A stretch of DNA of 64,000 bases from Chromatiaceae bacterium (GCA_024235395.1 JACKMK010000001.1:1054001-1118000), one strand, 5' to 3'. Counted from the first letter of the stretch, positions 17,080-26,046 are shown. Numbers and translations are program-made. Notes: generated by a model from the letters alone, not told the origin.

Positions 17080-19515
17080 TCAACCGCCGGGTGACTGGCT
17101 GCCGGCGGCCGAGTACTGCTGACGCATCGCGGTCCACTCGATCAACCGCATCTGGATGCGGCCATTGCAGCTGTCCGGTGGGTACAGCCCCTGCCCGTCG
17201 GGGTTGCCGGCCGGCATTCCGGTCAGCAAGGCCATCACCTGGTCGGCATGCTGTGCGGCAAAGACACTGAAACGTCCCGCGGCGACCGCGTCGCAGACGT
17301 CGTCGCGCAGCATCAGGTCGTGCGTGTTCGCGGCGGGTATCACGACACCCTGGCGGCCCGTCAGACCGCGCGCCTCGCAGATATCGAAAAAGCCCTCCAC
17401 CTTCTCGTTGACACCGCCGACTGCCTGCACCTCGCCGTGCTGATTGACCGAACCGGTCACCGCGATCGACTGGTCGATCGACAGGTCGCCGATTGCCGAA
17501 AGCAGCGCGCACAGCTCGCCCAGAGACGCGCTGTCGCCTTCCACCCTGCCGTATGACTGCTCGAATACCAGGCTCGCGGCCACCGAAAGCGGCTGATGCC
17601 GAGCGTATCGGTTCGCGAGGTAGGCCGAGAGGATCATCACGCCCTTGCCGTGGATCGCACCACCCATTTCGGCCTCGCTCTCGATGTCGACCACCTCGCC
17701 ATTGCCGATCCGTGCGGTGGCGCTGATCCGGGTCGGCGAGCCAAACATCTGATCGCCGGCCTGGATCACGACGAGACCGTTCACCCGACCGAGCTGGCGC
17801 CCGTCGGTATCGATCAGCAGGGTGTCACGCAGGATCGCCTCTTTCAGGCGACTGCGCAGCTGACCGGTTCGCTCGAGTTGGGCATCGATCGCCTGCTGAA
17901 CGTGCGCGACGTCGATCGATGGGCTGTCCGCACGCGCGGCAAAGTGATCCGCCTCCTGCAGCAGCCGGGTGAGGCTGCCCAGGTGCAACGAAAGTTTGTC
18001 GCCGTCGCCGGCGTGACGTGCCGCCCAGTCGATCACCCGCGCGACACCGGTACGGGTGACTGCGCGCAGCGTCTCGCGCTTCTGCACTGTCGCGATCAGT
18101 TGCGCATACGCCATCTCACGCTGCGCATCACGCGGCACGTCTTCGTTGAAGTCGGCGACCACGTTGAACAGCGGGCCGAACTCCGGATCGTAGGCCTTCA
18201 ACAGATAGTAGAGGTCGCGCTCGCCGAGCAGGGCGACCTTCACCTGCAGGGGAATCGGTTCCGGCTCCAGCGATACGGTCTCCATCAGGCCGAGCAGACG
18301 GCCCGCGGGCTCGATGCGTATCTGTTCGCCACGCAGCGCGCGTTTGAGGGCGCTCCATGCGAACGGATTGGGCAGCAGCTTGTCGACGTCGAGCAACAGG
18401 TAGCCGCCGTTGGCGCGATGCAGTGCACCGGGTTTGATCAACGTGAAATCAGTGGTCAGGGTACCGAGATGAGCGGTGTGCTCGATCCGTCCGGACAGGT
18501 TCTGATAGTTCGGGTTGCTTTCGTAGACCACCGGCGCGCCCTGACGCCCAGCGTGATCCACCATCAGGTTGACCCGATAGCGGGTGAAGCGTGCATCATC
18601 GGCGGACGGCCCGTCGGCACCCTCGTCCGGCAGGAACGCGTCGCCGTGCTCTATGACGTCCGTTCGCACCGTGCGCAGATAGTCGAGCACGCCGGACAGA
18701 TCGCCGTATCGGCGTTCCAGCTCGACCATCAACTGGCCCACCGTCAGCTCGGTCACGTCGGCGTCAAGTTCGCGGAAGCGCTGGCGCATCTCGCGCTTCC
18801 ACAGCGGAATCTGGCCGAGTGCGCTGCGCAACTCCTCCTTCATCGCCTCCATGGCCTTGCCGATGTTTTCCTTCTCGTCGTCGGCGAGCGCCTCGAACTC
18901 GGGCGGGCTGAGCACCTTGCCGTCCTTCAGCGGCAGCAGGTTGTAGCCGGCCGGGGTCGACACCAGGGCGATGCTGCGCTGCTCACCGACCTTCGCCAGC
19001 TTGGCGGCCATGGCATCTTCGCGTTGCTTGAACTCGTCACGGATCTCCTGCGCGCGACGCCGGTATTCCTCGCTCTGAAAGGCAGCGGGCAACGCCGAAA
19101 GCAGATCCTCGACCAGTTGACGCATATCGTGCTGCAACTGGGCACCGCGCCCGGCGGGCAGGGACAGGGCATGTGGCCGGTCTGGACGGGCGAAATCGGC
19201 CACATAGCAACAGTCGGCCGGTACCGGCGCGTGCGCGGCACGGTCGTCCAGCAACCGGTGCACCAGGCTGTGCTTCCCCACGCCCGGCGAGCCCATGACA
19301 TAGAGGTTGTAACCACTGCGCTCGATGCCTGTTGCGAACTCGATGGCTGCGAGCGCGCGCTCCTGACCGAGTGCATTTTCGTGAGGCTGGATTTCAGTCG
19401 TATCGGCGAAGTCGAGCGCCTCGACATCACACCGCCGGGTGAGCCGGTCGACCGGCAAAGGCGTCAACGGTTTGCCACCCTCGCCACGGTTCCGGTGGGG
19501 AACATCGCCCGTCAC
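17080..19515 (-). CDS. Lon-like ATP-dependent protease (LonB/YcbZ type)
   Basis: An 811-residue Lon-related protease. The N-terminal region has a Walker A motif GSPGVGKHS (residues 75-83). A long helical insertion (about 140-300), rich in charged residues, replaces the usual LON substrate-binding domain. The C-terminal S16 protease domain carries the Ser-Lys dyad at S662 (EGDSASLGE) and K705 (GGVNEKVEGF), 43 residues apart as in Lon. It matches the AAA_32/Lon-like family of E. coli YcbZ. Its start overlaps the stop of the upstream host-attachment-family gene by 4 bases, so the two are translationally coupled. Confidence 0.93.
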   Translation of the reverse strand: MTGDVPHRNRGEGGKPLTPLPVDRLTRRCDVEALDFADTTEIQPHENALGQERALAAIEFATGIERSGYNLYVMGSPGVGKHSLVHRLLDDRAAHAPVPADCCYVADFARPDRPHALSLPAGRGAQLQHDMRQLVEDLLSALPAAFQSEEYRRRAQEIRDEFKQREDAMAAKLAKVGEQRSIALVSTPAGYNLLPLKDGKVLSPPEFEALADDEKENIGKAMEAMKEELRSALGQIPLWKREMRQRFRELDADVTELTVGQLMVELERRYGDLSGVLDYLRTVRTDVIEHGDAFLPDEGADGPSADDARFTRYRVNLMVDHAGRQGAPVVYESNPNYQNLSGRIEHTAHLGTLTTDFTLIKPGALHRANGGYLLLDVDKLLPNPFAWSALKRALRGEQIRIEPAGRLLGLMETVSLEPEPIPLQVKVALLGERDLYYLLKAYDPEFGPLFNVVADFNEDVPRDAQREMAYAQLIATVQKRETLRAVTRTGVARVIDWAARHAGDGDKLSLHLGSLTRLLQEADHFAARADSPSIDVAHVQQAIDAQLERTGQLRSRLKEAILRDTLLIDTDGRQLGRVNGLVVIQAGDQMFGSPTRISATARIGNGEVVDIESEAEMGGAIHGKGVMILSAYLANRYARHQPLSVAASLVFEQSYGRVEGDSASLGELCALLSAIGDLSIDQSIAVTGSVNQHGEVQAVGGVNEKVEGFFDICEARGLTGRQGVVIPAANTHDLMLRDDVCDAVAAGRFSVFAAQHADQVMALLTGMPAGNPDGQGLYPPDSCNGRIQMRLIEWTAMRQQYSAAGSQSPGG

Positions 19516-19946
19516 AGAAACTCCGGTAGCTGCGCTCGAATGCGTTCCGCCGACTGCGTGGTCAATTCAGTCGCGATCTCGTCGCTGATCAGGCCGCGCA
19601 AAGGGTCCGACTGGTGCTTGCGCATCATCCCGAGAAACTGCGGTGCCGCCACCACGTACAACTTGCCGAACGCCCGGCTGTTGCGACCACGCTCGAGGTG
19701 TTTGCACACGGTCGCCGCGAAGCGATTGATGGTCTCGTCTTTCGCCGAGCTGCCGGCTCCGTAGCCGTGTCGGGCACCTTCGCCGGCGCTGATGCGCCCG
19801 CCGCGGTCGCTGACCAGGTCACCTTCGTGCAGGCGGCCTTCCGGGTTGCTCAGGGTCTCGACCTCGGTGAGACCATCAGCCGGTTTGCTGGCAGTGAAGA
19901 TGCGCGCGCGGCTGGCATCGGCCACAACGACCCAGATCTTGCTCAT
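19512..19946 (-). CDS. Host attachment protein family (Rtt-type, DUF2062-independent small protein)
   Basis: A 144-residue protein beginning SKIWVVVADASRARIF and containing FAATVCKHLERGR and LYVVAAPQFLGMMRKH. This pattern is that of the family named for a protein needed for attachment to host cells in Agrobacterium, a diverged eRF1/peptidyl-hydrolase-like fold. Many members are in free-living bacteria and their biochemical role is not settled. It has no signal peptide. It is coupled to the Lon-like gene by a 4-base overlap, which suggests a shared stress or protein-quality function rather than attachment. The label in the call that is firm is the family; function is open. Confidence 0.85.
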   Translation of the reverse strand: MSKIWVVVADASRARIFTASKPADGLTEVETLSNPEGRLHEGDLVSDRGGRISAGEGARHGYGAGSSAKDETINRFAATVCKHLERGRNSRAFGKLYVVAAPQFLGMMRKHQSDPLRGLISDEIATELTTQSAERIRAQLPEFL

Positions 19947-20233
19947 GATTCGCGTCCTCCCAGTGTCGATAAGCGGCCCCTTGGAGACCGGTGGTGAGGC
20001 CTGACCGGCGGGGCACCCAGTGCACCCTTCAGTTTCACGCTACAGGTTTGCGAAGCGTCGCGGTAAGCGCAATCTCGAACTTGTTTGACAGCCGACAAGT
20101 GGGCGCCCGACCGTTTCCGGTGGACAACCCCGCGCGCCGTTGCGCAGCGTCGACTCCAGCCGAGTGTAGCCGGGCAAACCGGTCCGCCAGAACCCCACGG
20201 AAGGGCCCGGGGGCCCGGCTCACCCGGTTCGCC
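19947..20233. other. Intergenic region without a recognisable gene
   Basis: 287 bases between two minus-strand genes. It contains a GC-rich stretch with GGGCCCGGGGGCCC near 20205 that could fold, possibly the end of the upstream transcript. Reading frames here have no recognisable product. Confidence 0.4.
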
Positions 20234-20785
20234 TCAGCCCTCAGTGGCAAGCGCTTGCGGGGCGGTCTTCAGCGCCTCGACCATACCATGAACGGCGATC
20301 GAACAGCCTGAATGGATAGGCAGCACCGATGCGCAATCGTGGATCAACAGACCGGCGGTCACCGCCGCGGCGACCGCCATCTCGCGGAACGACAGCCCGC
20401 TGGCCTGCATGATCTTGCGGCACCAGGGCTCGAGGGTCTGCTGGGTCTGCGCCAGCGACAGGCGTGCCAGCGACGTGCTCTCACGGGCGCCGCCGAGACC
20501 GTGTTCGTCGAGATCCGTATGCCCGAGCTGCCTCAGGGTGGCGAACATCGTCTGCATCAGTGCCGGACCCTGGCTGTCTGCCTCGTCCGATACCACCGGT
20601 GTCCCCGGCTCGATCTGTGCAAACTGCGGGGGAAACGAGCGAAACAGCATGGTCCCGGCCATGCGTGACGCGGCGGCGATGATGGTCTCGGCATGGATGC
20701 CGCCGTCGACCACCACGAGCTTGCGCAGCGCCTTGTTGAACAGGTCCGCCGCCTCGATGATCTTGTTTTGTTGTTGTTTGTCCAT
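20234..20785 (-). CDS. Conserved-looking hypothetical cytoplasmic protein
   Basis: 183 residues, helical and without signal peptide or membrane helices. It begins MDKQQQNKIIEAADLFNKAL. Notable features are a central Ser/Thr/Leu segment and a C-terminal stretch LLIHDCASVLPIHSGCSIAVHGMVEALK with two cysteines and two histidines close together. I do not recognise the family. The ATG at 20785 follows GGAGGAGCC, a strong ribosome-binding site; an ATG 18 bases upstream has none. It is monocistronic as far as can be seen. Confidence 0.65.
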   Translation of the reverse strand: MDKQQQNKIIEAADLFNKALRKLVVVDGGIHAETIIAAASRMAGTMLFRSFPPQFAQIEPGTPVVSDEADSQGPALMQTMFATLRQLGHTDLDEHGLGGARESTSLARLSLAQTQQTLEPWCRKIMQASGLSFREMAVAAAVTAGLLIHDCASVLPIHSGCSIAVHGMVEALKTAPQALATEG

Positions 20786-21112
20786 GGCTCCTCCGTGAGT
20801 CATAGTAGTTACGGGATGCGTGCCGCGCCAAGACAGGCGCGGTGTGTTGCGGACCGAGGGTTGGCTGTTTCCGCGCCTTCCGCAGGCCCACGGCCGATGC
20901 TAAGGGAAACGGGCGCTGCCGGTCCACGCCGACCGGCCTGTCGCCGCGCGAATTCCGAACCCGGTTCGTCTGCAAGGGATCCGGGTGCGCCGGGACGGAA
21001 CCACTCCCGCAGCATCGGAGCTTGCCAAATGCACCATTTGCGATAGCTTGAAGAGACACTCCCGCGGGACATCGAACCCGCGATGGACCTTACAACAGAG
21101 AGGACCGAATCC
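20786..21112. other. Divergent intergenic region with candidate operator
   Basis: 327 bases between the hypothetical gene and the outer-membrane barrel gene. Nothing coding is convincing. A candidate promoter with an embedded palindrome lies near its right end. Confidence 0.45.
21022..21049 (+). promoter_or_regulatory. Candidate promoter with CAAATG-N3-CATTTG palindrome
   Basis: TTGCCA (21022-21027) and TAGCTT (21044-21049) are 16 bases apart, 64 bases before the barrel gene. A perfect palindrome CAAATG-CAC-CATTTG (21026-21040) sits in the spacer, a typical repressor position. Assigned by eye. Confidence 0.35.
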
Positions 21113-21979
21113 ATGTCGCGCACCACTGCCCCACTCGTATCCAGACTTCCATCGATTGGGGGGATCGTCTCAGCGATGCTGACCTGTTCCACTGCAGTGG
21201 CCGACATCGGTTTCGGCGAAGAGCAGTTCAAGCTCCAACTCGGCGGCTTTCTGAGCGACTTCGACAGCAACGTGAAACTTTCCGGGCCGAACGGCGGGAC
21301 TTCGGTCAGTCTCGAGGACGCACTCGGTCTGGACGCCGACCAGACGACCTTCCGCGGCGAGCTGACCTGGCGTTTCGCGCCACGCCACCGCGTGATGCTC
21401 GGTTACTACAGCTTCAAGCGGGATGCGTCCGATATCAACGACCGCAGCTTTGTCGTCGACACCGAGGATGGCACCTATGAGTTCGATGCGGGCACGCGGA
21501 TCGAAACCGAGTTCGACTGGACGCTGATACCGATCAGCTACGGCTATTCGTTCTACAAGACCGAACAGTTGGAGATTGCCGGTACCGTCGGCGTGCACTG
21601 GTTCGACACCCGGATCGGCTATGCAGGCAGTGCGGTGGTGACGCCGCCCGGTGGCTCGCCAAGCCCGGTGGCATCGGCCGCGGAGGCCGAAACCGCGTCC
21701 GGACCGCTGCCGGTATTCGGCATCCGCGCAGACTACGCGATCACACCGAAATGGTACGTGGGTGGTCACGCCCAGTACTTCGGACTCGACTACGACGACT
21801 ACTCCGGCAGGCTGAGCGACTTTCGCATCCAGACGGATTACTGGCTGACCGACTACATCGGCGCCGGGCTCGGTTACACCTGGTACAACATCGACCTCAG
21901 CGTCGACAAGGGTCGTTACGAAGCCGCCGCGGAATATCGCTATAACGGCTTCGAGGCCTATCTGCAGTTCCGCTTCTGA
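21113..21979 (+). CDS. Outer-membrane beta-barrel protein
   Basis: A 288-residue exported barrel protein. A signal peptide (IVSAMLTCSTAVADIG) is followed by alternating aromatic and polar strands (LTWRFAPRHRVMLGYYSF, FDWTLIPISYGYSFY, WYVGGHAQYFGLDYDDY). The final strand FEAYLQFRF ends in Phe, the BAM recognition signature. It contains a loop rich in Pro, Ala and Ser around residue 185. The charge pattern suggests 10-12 strands. Function is unknown; a porin-like or lipid-handling role is equally possible. The start ATG 21113 follows AGAGAGGA. Copy 1 of the triplicated repeat-protein cassette lies immediately downstream. Confidence 0.75.
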   Translation: MSRTTAPLVSRLPSIGGIVSAMLTCSTAVADIGFGEEQFKLQLGGFLSDFDSNVKLSGPNGGTSVSLEDALGLDADQTTFRGELTWRFAPRHRVMLGYYSFKRDASDINDRSFVVDTEDGTYEFDAGTRIETEFDWTLIPISYGYSFYKTEQLEIAGTVGVHWFDTRIGYAGSAVVTPPGGSPSPVASAAEAETASGPLPVFGIRADYAITPKWYVGGHAQYFGLDYDDYSGRLSDFRIQTDYWLTDYIGAGLGYTWYNIDLSVDKGRYEAAAEYRYNGFEAYLQFRF

Positions 21980-22052
21980 CTGTCCACCACGCGTCCGCCG
22001 ACGCACTCGGGCCCCGGGGTGCGTCAGGCGGAATCGCCCGTTCGGCACCGCC

Positions 22053-22065
22053 GTGAAAAAGTCAC
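22053..22065. promoter_or_regulatory. Conserved dyad GTGA-N5-TCAC upstream of cassette copy 1
   Basis: The same dyad opens all three cassettes (copies 2 and 3 extend it to TGTGA-AAAAG-TCACA). It lies about 60 bases before a conserved TAAGAT -10-like box that has no recognisable -35 box, a geometry expected for an activator site. The 5-base spacer is one shorter than a consensus CRP site. Confidence 0.45.
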
Positions 22066-22183
22066 ATGGGGGGTGCGTCCTGGTTCAATGGGGGTTTTGC
22101 GGGCGGCCCCTAAGATTCTCTCCAACAGGCCGGCACTGACACCGACCTGAACTAACCAACCATCTGTTACCAGGAGAGAGACC

Positions 22184-22795
22184 ATGTTCAAGAAAACCAC
22201 CTTCGCCGCCGCTTTCGCCACCCTGTTCATCGCCGCTGGCGCCGCTCACTCGGCTTCCAACGTGATCGGCAGCGTGCAGACCGACGCCCGCATCAACAGC
22301 GCCAGCCAGACCCAGTCCGGCCTGCTCAACAAGCAGGAGGCCAACTTCGCCTCGGTCAGCGATTCCAACGTCATCGGCTCGGTCGAGACCCACGCCCGCA
22401 TCAACCGCGCTGACCAGCGTCAGTCCGGCCTGCTCAACAAGCAGGAGCTCAACGCCGGCTCGGTCAAGGATTCCAACGTCATCGGCTCGGTCGAGACCCA
22501 CAGCACCATCAACCGTGTCTCGCAGCGTCAGAGCGGCCTGCTCAACAAGCAGGAGTTCAACGCCGGCTCGGTCAAGGGCTCGAACGTGATCGGCTCGGTC
22601 GAGACGCATGCACGCGTCAACTCGGCCACCCAGACCCAGAGCGGCCTGCTCAACAAGCAGAAGGCCAACATCGCTTCGGTCGAGGGTTCCAACGTGATCG
22701 GCTCGGTCAACGCACACGCCACCGTCAACCGCATGAGCCAGTCGCAGTCCGGCCTGCTCAACAGCCAGAAACTCAGCGCCGGTTCGGTCGACTGA
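22184..22795 (+). CDS. Secreted protein of five 36-residue curlin-like repeats, copy 1
   Basis: 203 residues. A signal peptide (MFKKTTFAAAFATLFIAAGAAHSA) precedes five tandem repeats at residues 25-60, 61-96, 97-132, 133-168 and 169-203. The repeat core is SNVIGSV-(E/Q)-T-(H/D), then (I/V)N, then Q-x-Q-SGLLN-(K/S)-Q, then (G/A)SV. Regularly spaced Gln, Asn, Gly and Ser resemble CsgA/CsgB curlin units (Q-x-G-x-x-N...Q), so a beta-solenoid or amyloid-forming surface protein is likely, but the consensus is distinct from curlin and no csg genes are nearby. The protein is identical in all three copies. A GGAGAGAG site precedes the start and a terminator follows. Confidence 0.85.
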   Translation: MFKKTTFAAAFATLFIAAGAAHSASNVIGSVQTDARINSASQTQSGLLNKQEANFASVSDSNVIGSVETHARINRADQRQSGLLNKQELNAGSVKDSNVIGSVETHSTINRVSQRQSGLLNKQEFNAGSVKGSNVIGSVETHARVNSATQTQSGLLNKQKANIASVEGSNVIGSVNAHATVNRMSQSQSGLLNSQKLSAGSVD

Positions 22796-22813
22796 TCCCA
22801 TCCACCCCAACCA

Positions 22814-22848
22814 GGGCCGCTGTCAGGGACGACGGCGGCCCCTTTTTT
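22814..22848 (+). terminator. Terminator of cassette copy 1
   Basis: GGGCCGC / GCGGCCC stem with a 14-base loop region followed by C then T6. The identical element follows the other two copies. Confidence 0.85.
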
Positions 22849-22887
22849 GTCCGCGCAACACGCCTACGCAGTGCCGCGACCTTCCAC

Positions 22888-25182
22888 TCAACCCTTGCGC
22901 GCCTTCGCGAACGCTGCCGCCAGAGCGCCCTGCGGCTGGCTGGGCCGCTCACGCGTGTCTCGCCGCGGCGTACGACGCGCGCCACGCGGCGCAGTGCGCG
23001 GCTCGGCAGCGCCGGGTTCGTCAGCGAGACGCATCGACAGCCCCACCCGCTTGCGTCCCAGGTCCACATCGATCACCTTGACCCTGACCACGTCGCCGGC
23101 CTTGACGACCTCACGCGGATCCTTCACGAACTTGTCGCTCAATGCCGAGATATGTACCAGACCGTCCTGATGCACGCCGATATCGACGAAGGCGCCGAAA
23201 TTGGTCACATTGGTGATCACGCCTTCGAGCACCATCCCCGGCTTGAGATCGGCCAGTGTCTCGACCCCTTCCTGAAAGGCAGCGGTCTTGAACTCGGGTC
23301 GTGGATCCCGTCCAGGTTTCTCGAGTTCGGTGATGATGTCCTGAACGGTCGGTGCACCGAACCGCTCGTCGGTGTACTCGGTCACCTTGAGCCGGCGTAG
23401 AAAGGCACCGTCTCCGATCACCTGGCCGATCGCTCGCTCGTTGCGCTGCAGGATACGCTCGACCACCGGGTAGGCCTCGGGGTGCACCGCCGAGGCATCC
23501 AGGGGATTGCGACCACCCATCACGCGCAGGAATCCCGCCGCCTGCTCGAAGGTCTTGTCACCCAGCCGCGGCACCTGCCTGAGCTGTTGGCGGTCTGCGA
23601 ATGCGCCATGTTGGTCGCGGAACTGCACGATATTGTCGGCCACCGTGGTCGACAGACCGGCGACCCGCGCGAGCAGCGCGGGCGAGGCGGTGTTCACATC
23701 CACTCCGACGGCGTTCACGCAATCCTCGACGACATTGTCCAGGCTGCGCGCGAGCTGCGTCTGGCCGACGTCGTGCTGATACTGGCCGACACCGATCGAT
23801 TTCGGATCAATCTTGACCAGTTCGGCCAGCGGATCCTGCAGACGCCGCGCGATCGACACCGCGCCGCGCAGCGACACGTCCATGCCTGGCAGCTCGTTGG
23901 AGGCGAGTTCCGAGGCGGAATACACCGAGGCACCCGCCTCGCTGACCATGACCTTGCTCAGGCGCAGCTCAGGATGGCGCTTGATCAGGTCGGCCGCCAG
24001 CTTGTCGGTCTCGCGCGAGGCCGTGCCGTTGCCGATTGCGACCAGTTCGACCGCGTGCGTCTTGGCGAGCCTGGCGAGCGTCGCAACCGATGCGTCCCAC
24101 TGATTCTTGGGCGCGTGCGGATAGATCGTGTCGGTCGCAACGACCTTGCCGGTCGCATCGGCCACCGCGACCTTGACCCCGGTACGCAGACCCGGATCCA
24201 GGCCCAGGGTCACGCGGGGACCGGCCGGCGCGGCCAGCAAAAGGTCGTGCAGATTCGCTGCGAACACCTTGATCGCCTCGATCTCGGCGGCCTCCCGCAG
24301 CCGGTTTTTCAACTCCAGATCGAGGCGGGTCAGCAGCTTGACGCGCCAGGTCATGCGCACGCTGTCGCGCAACCAGGGGTCTGCGGCGCGTCCTTCGTCA
24401 CGGATACCGAAGCGCGCGGCGATCATGCGTTCAGGCTGACTGCGCCCGGTCTCGTCCTCGTCGATCGCCAGGTCGAGGAAGACCACGCCGGCGTTGCGCG
24501 CACGAAACAACGCCAGCGCGCGGTGCGACGGGATCGCCTTGATTGCCTGACTGAAATCGAAGTAATCGGAAAACTTTGCACCTTCCTGTTCCTTGCCTGG
24601 AATCACGCTGCTCTTCAGCTGTGCGTTGTCCCACAACCAGTCACGCACCTCGCCACTGAGTTCGGCGTCCTCGGCCCAGGTCTCCATCAGGATCTGGCGT
24701 GCCCCTTCGAGTACCGCCTTGACGTCGGCAAATCCCGCCTCGGCATTCAGGTAGTCACCTGCCAGCTGCGTCGGATCGCTTTCCGGATCGGCGAGTATCG
24801 CCTCTACCAGGGGCACTATGCCGGCCTCGCGCGCGATCTGCGCCTTGGTGCGCCGCTTCGGCTTGTACGGCAGGTAGATGTCCTCCAGGCGGGTCTTGGT
24901 ATCGGCGGCGAGCACTTCGGCCTCGAGCGCCGCGGTCAGCTTGCCCTGTTCGTCGATGGATTTGAGGACAGTCGCGCGGCGTTCCTCCAATTCGCGCAGA
25001 TAACCGAGTCGTTCCTGCAGAGTGCGTAGCTGCGCATCGTCCAGTCCGCCGGTGGCCTCCTTCCGGTAACGCGCGATGAACGGTACCGTTGCGCCGTCAT
25101 CCAGCAGTGCGACAGCGGCCTCGACCTGAGGTGCCGCGACGGCGATTTCCTGGGCGATCCGTTCGGCGATGGGTGGCAGCAC
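22888..25182 (-). CDS. tex: RNA-binding transcriptional accessory protein Tex
   Basis: A 764-residue Tex protein. In order: N-terminal helical domain (MLPPIAERIAQE), the YqgF/RuvC-like domain with TLGLDPGLRTGVKVAV, helix-hairpin-helix segments (VDVNTASPALLARVAGLS), and a C-terminal S1 RNA-binding domain (LEGVITNVTNFGAFVDIGVHQDG). A basic Arg/Pro-rich tail follows. Length and order match Tex/YhgF, a nucleic-acid-binding factor affecting transcription and stress tolerance. It is flanked by cassette copies 1 and 2 in direct orientation, so recombination between them would delete it. Confidence 0.95.
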   Translation of the reverse strand: MLPPIAERIAQEIAVAAPQVEAAVALLDDGATVPFIARYRKEATGGLDDAQLRTLQERLGYLRELEERRATVLKSIDEQGKLTAALEAEVLAADTKTRLEDIYLPYKPKRRTKAQIAREAGIVPLVEAILADPESDPTQLAGDYLNAEAGFADVKAVLEGARQILMETWAEDAELSGEVRDWLWDNAQLKSSVIPGKEQEGAKFSDYFDFSQAIKAIPSHRALALFRARNAGVVFLDLAIDEDETGRSQPERMIAARFGIRDEGRAADPWLRDSVRMTWRVKLLTRLDLELKNRLREAAEIEAIKVFAANLHDLLLAAPAGPRVTLGLDPGLRTGVKVAVADATGKVVATDTIYPHAPKNQWDASVATLARLAKTHAVELVAIGNGTASRETDKLAADLIKRHPELRLSKVMVSEAGASVYSASELASNELPGMDVSLRGAVSIARRLQDPLAELVKIDPKSIGVGQYQHDVGQTQLARSLDNVVEDCVNAVGVDVNTASPALLARVAGLSTTVADNIVQFRDQHGAFADRQQLRQVPRLGDKTFEQAAGFLRVMGGRNPLDASAVHPEAYPVVERILQRNERAIGQVIGDGAFLRRLKVTEYTDERFGAPTVQDIITELEKPGRDPRPEFKTAAFQEGVETLADLKPGMVLEGVITNVTNFGAFVDIGVHQDGLVHISALSDKFVKDPREVVKAGDVVRVKVIDVDLGRKRVGLSMRLADEPGAAEPRTAPRGARRTPRRDTRERPSQPQGALAAAFAKARKG

Positions 25183-25302
25183 GCAGTTCTCCTCACTGGT
25201 GAAATCGGGGGCGCCAATCTACACCAAGCCGTGCGGAGGAAAAACCCGCCGATTCAACCGCGGGACCCCGGCGGGAGACGCCCCGCAGGTCGCGGCGCCC
25301 CC

Positions 25303-25317
25303 TGTGAAAAAGTCACA
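25303..25317. promoter_or_regulatory. TGTGA-N5-TCACA dyad, cassette copy 2
   Basis: A perfect 15-base dyad, centred about 54 bases before the middle of the TAAGAT box at 25362-25367. Same arrangement as in copies 1 and 3. Probable binding site for a CRP/FNR-family or other dimeric activator; identity unknown. Confidence 0.45.
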
Positions 25318-25434
25318 CCGGGGGTGCGTCCTGGTTCAATGGGGGTTTTGCGGGGGCCCCCTAAGATTCTCTCCAACAGGCCGGCACTGACACCGACCTG
25401 AACTAACCAACCATCTGTTACCAGGAGAGAGACC

Positions 25435-26046
25435 ATGTTCAAGAAAACCACCTTCGCCGCCGCTTTCGCCACCCTGTTCATCGCCGCTGGCGCCGCTCAC
25501 TCGGCTTCCAACGTGATCGGCAGCGTGCAGACCGACGCCCGCATCAACAGCGCCAGCCAGACCCAGTCCGGCCTGCTCAACAAGCAGGAGGCCAACTTCG
25601 CCTCGGTCAGCGATTCCAACGTCATCGGCTCGGTCGAGACCCACGCCCGCATCAACCGCGCTGACCAGCGTCAGTCCGGCCTGCTCAACAAGCAGGAGCT
25701 CAACGCCGGCTCGGTCAAGGATTCCAACGTCATCGGCTCGGTCGAGACCCACAGCACCATCAACCGTGTCTCGCAGCGTCAGAGCGGCCTGCTCAACAAG
25801 CAGGAGTTCAACGCCGGCTCGGTCAAGGGCTCGAACGTGATCGGCTCGGTCGAGACGCATGCACGCGTCAACTCGGCTACCCAGACCCAGAGCGGCCTGC
25901 TCAACAAGCAGAAGGCCAACATCGCTTCGGTCGAGGGTTCCAACGTGATCGGCTCGGTCAACGCACACGCCACCGTCAACCGCATGAGCCAGTCGCAGTC
26001 CGGCCTGCTCAACAGCCAGAAACTCAGCGCCGGTTCGGTCGACTGA
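25435..26046 (+). CDS. Secreted protein of five 36-residue curlin-like repeats, copy 2
   Basis: Encodes the same 203-residue protein as the other two copies: signal peptide plus five 36-residue SNVIGSV...QSGLLNKQ...GSV repeats. The DNA differs from copy 1 by at least one silent base. It lies between tex and the MscS-type gene, both on the opposite strand, and has its own promoter region and terminator, so it forms an independent transcription unit. Confidence 0.85.
   Translation: MFKKTTFAAAFATLFIAAGAAHSASNVIGSVQTDARINSASQTQSGLLNKQEANFASVSDSNVIGSVETHARINRADQRQSGLLNKQELNAGSVKDSNVIGSVETHSTINRVSQRQSGLLNKQEFNAGSVKGSNVIGSVETHARVNSATQTQSGLLNKQKANIASVEGSNVIGSVNAHATVNRMSQSQSGLLNSQKLSAGSVD

Larger units (their letters stand above)
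22053..22882 (+). repeat. Dispersed cassette, copy 1 (promoter region + gene + terminator)
   Basis: About 830 bases nearly identical to 25304-26133 and, slightly shorter on the right, to 33760-34570. All three are in the same orientation and the distance from the left edge to the start codon is 131 bases in each. The left edge starts at GTGAAAAAGTCAC. There is no transposase, no obvious terminal inverted repeat, and no clear target-site duplication. Confidence 0.93.

Noticed and set aside
22085..22810. Minus-strand 241-codon frame (LLLVEQAGL repeats) antisense to the cassette gene, present in all copies
   Set aside because: It has no signal peptide, runs through the terminator and upstream region, and its repeats are the mirror of the sense repeats. 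The sense frame has RBS, signal peptide and terminator.
24128..24439. Plus-strand frames inside tex
   Set aside because: They are antisense to a well-conserved Tex coding region.
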